Source of the DNA: Paenibacillus_E qinlingensis_A
GTDB taxonomy: Bacteria > Bacillota > Bacilli > Paenibacillales > NBRC-103111
DNA: 64,000 bases
Assembly (NCBI RefSeq): GCF_031455095.1
Contig: NZ_JAVDSB010000019.1
Location: 50,921-114,920, forward strand
Direction: 5' to 3'
Shown here: in pieces, positions 60,014-64,000 of the stretch
Layout of the letters: the number at the start of each line of letters is the position of its first letter
How positions within the stretch are numbered: the stretch's first letter is position 1
The notes under the pieces: model-generated
Database searches by the model: none
Seen by the model: only the letters and a program-made list of their open reading frames with translations
Told to the model about the DNA's origin: nothing
Program-made: the position numbers and the translations under genes

Positions 60014-61747
60014 ATGACATCCATTTTAGAAGTGAAGCAATTGTCAGTTTCTTTTTACGCTCGCGATAAGGAGGTTGAAGCGGTTCGAAATGTAAGTTTC
60101 TCCGTTCGCGAAGGAGAGACGCTGGGCATCGTAGGAGAATCCGGCAGCGGGAAAAGTGTTACTGCACGTACGATCATGCGGTTATTGCCGTCCCCGCCTT
60201 CGATGGTGAAGGGAGGACAGGTCCTCTTTCAAGGTCAGAATCTAGCTGATAAGTCAGATTTGGAGATGGAACATATTCGCGGTCGCGATATCGGGATGAT
60301 CTTTCAGGATCCGATGTCCTCACTTAACCCAACGATGCGTATTGGCCGGCAGATTGAAGAGAGTCTAATCAAGCATCGGGGACTGGGGAAACAGGAAGCA
60401 CAGCAGGAAGCCATTGAGATGCTGAAGCTAGTTGGTATCCCTTTCCCAGAAACACGCTACTATCAGTATCCCCATGAGTTTTCCGGTGGTATGCGTCAAC
60501 GGGTAATGATTGCAATTGCGCTTGCTTGCCGGCCGTCGCTGCTCATTGCGGACGAGCCGACCACATCGCTTGATGTCACCATTCAGGCGCAAATTTTGAA
60601 TCAGATGAAAGAAATTCAGCGGAAGCTGGGCACGTCCATTATTTTGATTACCCATGATCTAGGTGTCGTGGCAGGTATGTGTGATCGGGTCGTGGTTATG
60701 AAGGATGGCGAGGTTGTGGAGACGGGCACGACAGAAGAAATTTTTGCTGCACCGAAGCATCCCTACACGATACGATTGTTAAATTCACTGCCTAGGCTTG
60801 ATGAGAAAAAGAAACCAAAGCTGGTGTCCGCTGTAAGTCATTCAGCAGATGAACGTTCCTTGCTTCAGGTTAGATCACTGAAACAACATTTCAACTTAGG
60901 TAAGGGTCAGATCATCAAAGCCGTTAATGATATCAGTTTTGATATCCGTGCGGGGGAGACGCTTGGCGTTGTAGGAGAATCAGGTAGTGGCAAATCCACC
61001 ACGGGTCGAACGATCCTACGCCTAAACGAGGCAACAGGTGGAGAAGTTCTCTACAAGGGGATCTCACTTAACCGCTTATCCCGCGGAGAGATGAAGACGA
61101 TGCGACGCTATATGCAGATGATCTTCCAGGATCCGTATGCATCATTAAATCCGCGTATGCGCGTTGCCGACATCATTGGCGAGGCACTTGATCTTCATCG
61201 GATGACGAAAAGCAAGTCTGAGCGTCAGCATAGAATCGAAGAATTGCTGGAGATGGTGGGACTTAGCGCAGCTCATGCGATGCGTTACCCGCATGAGTTC
61301 TCTGGCGGACAGCGGCAGCGAATCGGCATCGCACGAACATTGGCAGTAGAGCCGGAATTTATCGTATGCGATGAGCCGTTATCGGCGCTGGACGTATCTA
61401 TTCAGGCACAGATCGTTAAGCTTCTGGAGGAGCTGCAACAACGGTTAGGGTTAACATACCTATTTATCGCGCATGACCTCTCAATGGTCAAACATATCAG
61501 TGACCGTGTGGCGGTTATGTATAAAGGCAAAATCGTAGAGCTAGCAGAGAGCGAAGAGTTGTATGCGAACCCTTTGCATGCCTATACGAAGTCACTGCTT
61601 GCGGCCATTCCTGTACCCAATCCAGCGGTAGAGTCTCGCAAGAAGTTCGTGCCGCTCCTCGATCCGTCCATTCAAGATCCGTACGGGTTGGACCGTTCGC
61701 AATTTGTTGAAGTGCAGCCTGGGCATTGGCTGGCTGTAGCAGACTGA
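60014..61747 (+). CDS. fused ABC ATPase, DppD-DppF type
   Basis: One 577-residue protein with two complete ATPases of the oligopeptide type. First: Walker A GESGSGKSV, signature FSGGMRQRVMIAIAL, Walker B LLIADEPTTSLD. Second: GESGSGKST, FSGGQRQRIGIART, FIVCDEPLSALD, each with its Pro-rich end. Usually DppD and DppF are separate genes. ATG 60014 has AAAGGTGAT upstream; the longer frame from 59954 is rejected. It is divergent from the permease/binding-protein operon and almost certainly works with it. A terminator follows. Confidence 0.92.
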   Translation: MTSILEVKQLSVSFYARDKEVEAVRNVSFSVREGETLGIVGESGSGKSVTARTIMRLLPSPPSMVKGGQVLFQGQNLADKSDLEMEHIRGRDIGMIFQDPMSSLNPTMRIGRQIEESLIKHRGLGKQEAQQEAIEMLKLVGIPFPETRYYQYPHEFSGGMRQRVMIAIALACRPSLLIADEPTTSLDVTIQAQILNQMKEIQRKLGTSIILITHDLGVVAGMCDRVVVMKDGEVVETGTTEEIFAAPKHPYTIRLLNSLPRLDEKKKPKLVSAVSHSADERSLLQVRSLKQHFNLGKGQIIKAVNDISFDIRAGETLGVVGESGSGKSTTGRTILRLNEATGGEVLYKGISLNRLSRGEMKTMRRYMQMIFQDPYASLNPRMRVADIIGEALDLHRMTKSKSERQHRIEELLEMVGLSAAHAMRYPHEFSGGQRQRIGIARTLAVEPEFIVCDEPLSALDVSIQAQIVKLLEELQQRLGLTYLFIAHDLSMVKHISDRVAVMYKGKIVELAESEELYANPLHAYTKSLLAAIPVPNPAVESRKKFVPLLDPSIQDPYGLDRSQFVEVQPGHWLAVAD

Positions 61748-61761
61748 CATCAACATACGAT

Positions 61762-61806
61762 GAGAAGCGTGTCTCTTCATACAGAAGAGATGCGCTTCTT
61801 TTTTGC
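61762..61806 (+). terminator. terminator after the fused ATPase
   Basis: AGAAGCG-TCTCTTC and GAAGAGA-CGCTTCT around ATACA, then Ts. Confidence 0.92.
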
Positions 61807-61855
61807 TTTTCACGCAAGTGATCCCCACGTTAATTTTGTTCTTTTTACGTGAAAT

Positions 61856-61905
61856 AAAAAGACGAACGATTTGTTATAATTTACCCTGTAAACGTTCGTC
61901 TTTTT
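61856..61905. terminator. hairpin just before the pbuG promoter
   Basis: AAAAAGACGAACG and CGTTCGTCTTTTT are perfect 13-base arms around 24 bases. The T run leads directly into the -35 box at 61909. It may be a second terminator, working in both directions. Confidence 0.65.
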
Positions 61906-61908
61906 TTA

Positions 61909-61937
61909 TTGACACTTGCCCAATTCTTCAATAGAAT
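61909..61937 (+). promoter_or_regulatory. promoter of the pbuG transcript
   Basis: TTGACA at 61909-61914, 17-base spacer, TAGAAT at 61932-61937: a sigma-A-type promoter about 18 bases before the riboswitch aptamer. Confidence 0.8.
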
Positions 61938-61954
61938 ATGAAATTGGATAACAG

Positions 61955-62026
61955 TTTTTCGTATAATCTCGGGGATTGGCCTGGGAGTTTCTACGAGATC
62001 ACCGCAAATGATCTGGCTACGAAAAA
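61955..62026 (+). ncRNA. purine riboswitch aptamer
   Basis: P1 is TTTTTCGTA (61955-61963) with TACGAAAAA (62018-62026). P2 is TCTCGGG/CCTGGGA, P3 AGATC/GATCT. The junction GTTTCTAC is intact, and L2 and L3 keep GG and CC for the loop-loop contact. Position 74 is C, the guanine type. Departures from the usual form: L2 is GATTGG (six bases, not seven), L3 has ACCGCAAAT (C for T), and the P3-P1 strand reads GGCT instead of GACT. A guanine permease follows. Confidence 0.9.
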
Positions 62027-62095
62027 AAGGAACGGTATCCCTATGAGTTTTTTCTGTAACTTCACTTTCTGAAGGCAGCCCTCATATGGACGGCT

Positions 62096-62139
62096 CCTTT
62101 TTCGTACCCGGAATCAGACACCACGATTCCGGGTTTTTT
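62096..62139 (+). terminator. riboswitch expression platform
   Basis: Terminator ACCCGGAATC (62106-62115) with GATTCCGGGT (62125-62134) and six Ts. Directly before it CCTTTTTCGTA (62096-62106) can pair with the 3' P1 strand (62018-62030), which offers a competing fold when no purine is bound. The exact switch is inferred. Confidence 0.78.
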
Positions 62140-62187
62140 GCTGTTGGCCGGAAAGCATATAGGTACACGTTGCTTTACACAACCTTT

Positions 62188-62227
62188 ATAAACGCGTTCG
62201 TCCTAAAAGGACGATGGAGGCGTTTAT
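62188..62227 (+). other. leader hairpin before pbuG
   Basis: ATAAACGC-TCGTCCT and AGGACGA-GGCGTTTAT pair with a small asymmetry. No T run follows; perhaps an mRNA-stabilising structure. Confidence 0.6.
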
Positions 62228-62264
62228 CTGTGGTTCCCCACCATTCATTAGGAGGAGTAGGAAG

Positions 62265-63674
62265 ATGGATTTGGATCGTTTTTTTAAGTTGAAACAAAAT
62301 GGCACCACCGTAAGAACAGAAATCATGGCGGGGATCACGACGTTCATGACCATGGCTTACATCCTAGCAGTTAATCCAGATATCCTGAGTGCTTTTAAAA
62401 CAGGGGCAACTGGTGGAGAATGGACCTCTGTGTTTTTAGCAACAGCTATCGCGGCAGGCGTCATGACAATTGCGATGGGGCTTTTCGTTAATTTCCCTGT
62501 AGCTCTAGCTCCGGGAATGGGTTTGAATGCGTACTTCGCGACGATCATCTTGACATCACAAGGTAAATTTACGTTTTCGATGGCTCTTACAGCCGTGTTT
62601 ATTTCGGGGATTATCTTCATCATCCTTACGATTACGAAAATGCGTCAAATGCTTCTAGTCGCTATCCCAGATAGTTTGAAGCATGCGATTACTGTGGGAA
62701 TTGGTTTGTTTATCGCGATGATCGGCTTTAAAAACAGCGGTATCCTTACGGTAGCCGTTGAATCAGGTACTGATATTAAAGCACATCAATTTACGGATGT
62801 TCTTTCTTTCGAAACTATTTTCCATATGGGTTCATTAGAAAATAAAGGTGTTATTTTAACACTCGTCGGTATCTTGTTGATTTCTATTTTGCTGGTAATG
62901 CGTGTGCGTGGCGCGATTCTATTCGGGATTCTAGGAACGACTGTAGTCGGTTATTTCATGGGTATGGTTGATTTAGCTACATTAACTAGCAGCGAAACAA
63001 CATGGGTACCGGATATGTCAAAGCTACGTTTCGCAGATTTTGATTTCGCAGGCATTATGACAACAGGAATCGTATCTGTTATCGTTACTTTCACGTTCGT
63101 TGAGCTATTTGATACATTCGGTACAATGGTAGGAACAGCGAATCGTGCTGGTATTATGAAGAATAAAGAAGAGGGTACCAAACGCGTGGGTAAAGCGATG
63201 TTCGTGGATGCGATCGGCGTCAGCGGTGGTGCATTAGTTGGAACGAGTACAGTAACAGCGTTTGTAGAGAGTTCAGCAGGTGTAGCCGAGGGTGGTCGCA
63301 CAGGTTTAACAGCAGTATCTACAGGTGTGTGTTTCTTGCTTGCCCTGTTCTTAGCGCCAATTGTTATGCTAATCCCTGGATCTGCAACTGCAGCGGCATT
63401 GATTGTGGTTGGTGTTCTCATGGTTCAATCTATTAAAGAGATCGACTTCCAAGACTTCGTTATCGCGATCCCAGCGTTCCTTACAATTGTATTGATGCCT
63501 TTCACATACAACATTGCAAATGGGATTTCCTTCGGTATCGTTACTTATGTAGTACTTGCAGCAGCAGCTAATGCTAGTGGCAAAAGTGAGAAGAAATACA
63601 GTGTCCACTGGTTAATGTGGATACTAGCTATTCTAATTATTGCTCGATACGTCTTTATTGGAAGCCAAGGTTAA
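62265..63674 (+). CDS. pbuG: guanine/hypoxanthine permease
   Basis: A 469-residue NCS2 transporter of the AzgA/PbuG group with about 12-14 spans. Typical segments: the start DRFFKLKQNGTTVRTEIMAG, GLNAYFA, SLKHAITVGIGLFIAMIGFKN, and GTSTVTAFVESSAGVAEGGRTG (read in two pieces), which carry the purine-binding residues. TAGGAGGAGTAGGAAG lies before ATG 62265; the frame from 62214 would overlap the leader hairpin. Controlled by the riboswitch upstream. A terminator follows. Confidence 0.94.
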   Translation: MDLDRFFKLKQNGTTVRTEIMAGITTFMTMAYILAVNPDILSAFKTGATGGEWTSVFLATAIAAGVMTIAMGLFVNFPVALAPGMGLNAYFATIILTSQGKFTFSMALTAVFISGIIFIILTITKMRQMLLVAIPDSLKHAITVGIGLFIAMIGFKNSGILTVAVESGTDIKAHQFTDVLSFETIFHMGSLENKGVILTLVGILLISILLVMRVRGAILFGILGTTVVGYFMGMVDLATLTSSETTWVPDMSKLRFADFDFAGIMTTGIVSVIVTFTFVELFDTFGTMVGTANRAGIMKNKEEGTKRVGKAMFVDAIGVSGGALVGTSTVTAFVESSAGVAEGGRTGLTAVSTGVCFLLALFLAPIVMLIPGSATAAALIVVGVLMVQSIKEIDFQDFVIAIPAFLTIVLMPFTYNIANGISFGIVTYVVLAAAANASGKSEKKYSVHWLMWILAILIIARYVFIGSQG

Positions 63675-63682
63675 AAGAAGAT

Positions 63683-63717
63683 AAGGCTATGGTGCATCAT
63701 GCGCCAGGGCCTTTTTT
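63683..63717 (+). terminator. terminator after pbuG
   Basis: AAGGC-GG-GC and GC-CC-GCCTT with a run of Ts. Confidence 0.85.
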
Positions 63718-63747
63718 AATTGTCGTTTTTTCCCATGGGATAAAAAC

Positions 63748-63776
63748 TTGCAATCCCTTGGAGGATTTGTTATATT
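63748..63776 (+). promoter_or_regulatory. rRNA operon promoter P1
   Basis: TTGCAA at 63748-63753, 17-base spacer, TATATT at 63771-63776. Confidence 0.75.
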
Positions 63777-63843
63777 ACTCCTTGTCGCTTCGGCGGTCGA
63801 ACAAAAGAACGAATGAACGAAAGAAACTTTCTGAAAAAAGTTC

Positions 63844-63873
63844 TTGCATTCGAACAAGTTGATGTGGTATATT
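63844..63873 (+). promoter_or_regulatory. rRNA operon promoter P2
   Basis: TTGCAT at 63844-63849, 18-base spacer, TATATT at 63868-63873. The unit (-10 box, then CGCTTCGG or GCTTCGGT, then GAACGAAAGAAA) repeats the P1 unit 97 bases later. Confidence 0.78.
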
Positions 63874-63906
63874 ACTTCTCGCTGCTTCGGTAACACGGTA
63901 GCGAAC

Positions 63907-64000
63907 GAAAGAAATTGATCTTTGAAAACTGAACAACGAGTGAGTAAGCACAGTCGAGTAATCGACTATAAATGAGATTGCAAAATCTCGCTAGCTTCAA
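63907..64000 (+). other. 16S rRNA leader, cut by the window edge
   Basis: GATCTTTGAAAACTGAAC (from 63918) is the boxA-containing leader found before rRNA operons of Bacillales. AGATT...AATCT near 63973-63990 is part of the processing stem. The 16S gene itself should start soon after position 64000. Confidence 0.85.

Overview
The window is chromosomal DNA of a spore-forming Bacillota of the Paenibacillus type. The signs are strong AGGAGG ribosome sites with some TTG/GTG starts, spore-related genes (a SleB-like cortex/cell-wall hydrolase, a YheC/YheD ATP-grasp protein), Bacillus-type FabI, UvsE, GuaA and PbuG, and a right end that runs into a Bacillales rRNA operon leader. Genus is an inference from gene content; no 16S sequence is inside the window.

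Layout. 0.3-7.4 kb: housekeeping genes on the plus strand (GNAT, DUF402, signal peptidase I, QueG, Ogt, an HD-GYP protein, YneF, FolE, dGTPase-like). 7.5-8.2 kb: a non-coding array of 13 palindromes at an exact 51-bp pitch. 8.2-24.5 kb: alpha/beta hydrolase, IclR regulator, cation efflux, SleB-like hydrolase, aconitase, amidase, Ddl, UvsE, FabI, SuhB-like phosphatase, KdgK-KdgA and a VOC-DinB fusion. 24.7-33.1 kb, minus strand: a 42-residue protein, glutamate synthase large subunit without a neighbouring gltD, HemL, a repeat-rich gap, and an LCP-family cell-wall enzyme. 33.3-36 kb: a three-gene ABC-2 exporter. 36-40.3 kb: an ATP-grasp gene divergent from a three-gene cluster (ANL adenylating enzyme, SbnA-like, SbnB-like) that should make L-2,3-diaminopropionate. 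40.3-41.2 kb: a DnaA-box cluster, microsatellites including (CCCCAA)10, and four 21-nt palindromes. 41.2-47 kb: FAD oxidoreductase with an ECF41 sigma factor and a matching promoter, Bcp, an MFS transporter, a polysaccharide deacetylase. 47-53.3 kb: MoxR, DUF58, transglutaminase and GuaA, the same order as B. subtilis yeaC-yeaD-yebA-guaA. In B. subtilis pbuG follows directly; here about 9 kb lie between, holding small membrane proteins and an unusual oligopeptide-type ABC transporter. 62-63.7 kb: purine riboswitch and pbuG. The last 250 bases carry tandem rRNA promoters and leader.

Most notable observations. (1) Four unrelated palindrome families at four intergenic sites all use a 51-bp centre-to-centre pitch. 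(2) GC-rich blocks inside several genes are tiled with perfect short inverted repeats, above all the 3' half of the DUF58 gene. (3) The substrate-binding protein of the transporter looks circularly permuted, its two permeases carry long extra N-terminal regions and its two ATPases are fused. (4) A dense DnaA-box cluster lies far from any oriC genes. (5) The ECF41 sigma gene sits beside an oxidoreductase whose upstream DNA carries a near-consensus ECF41 promoter. All positions and matches were read by eye; family names come from recognised motifs, not database searches.
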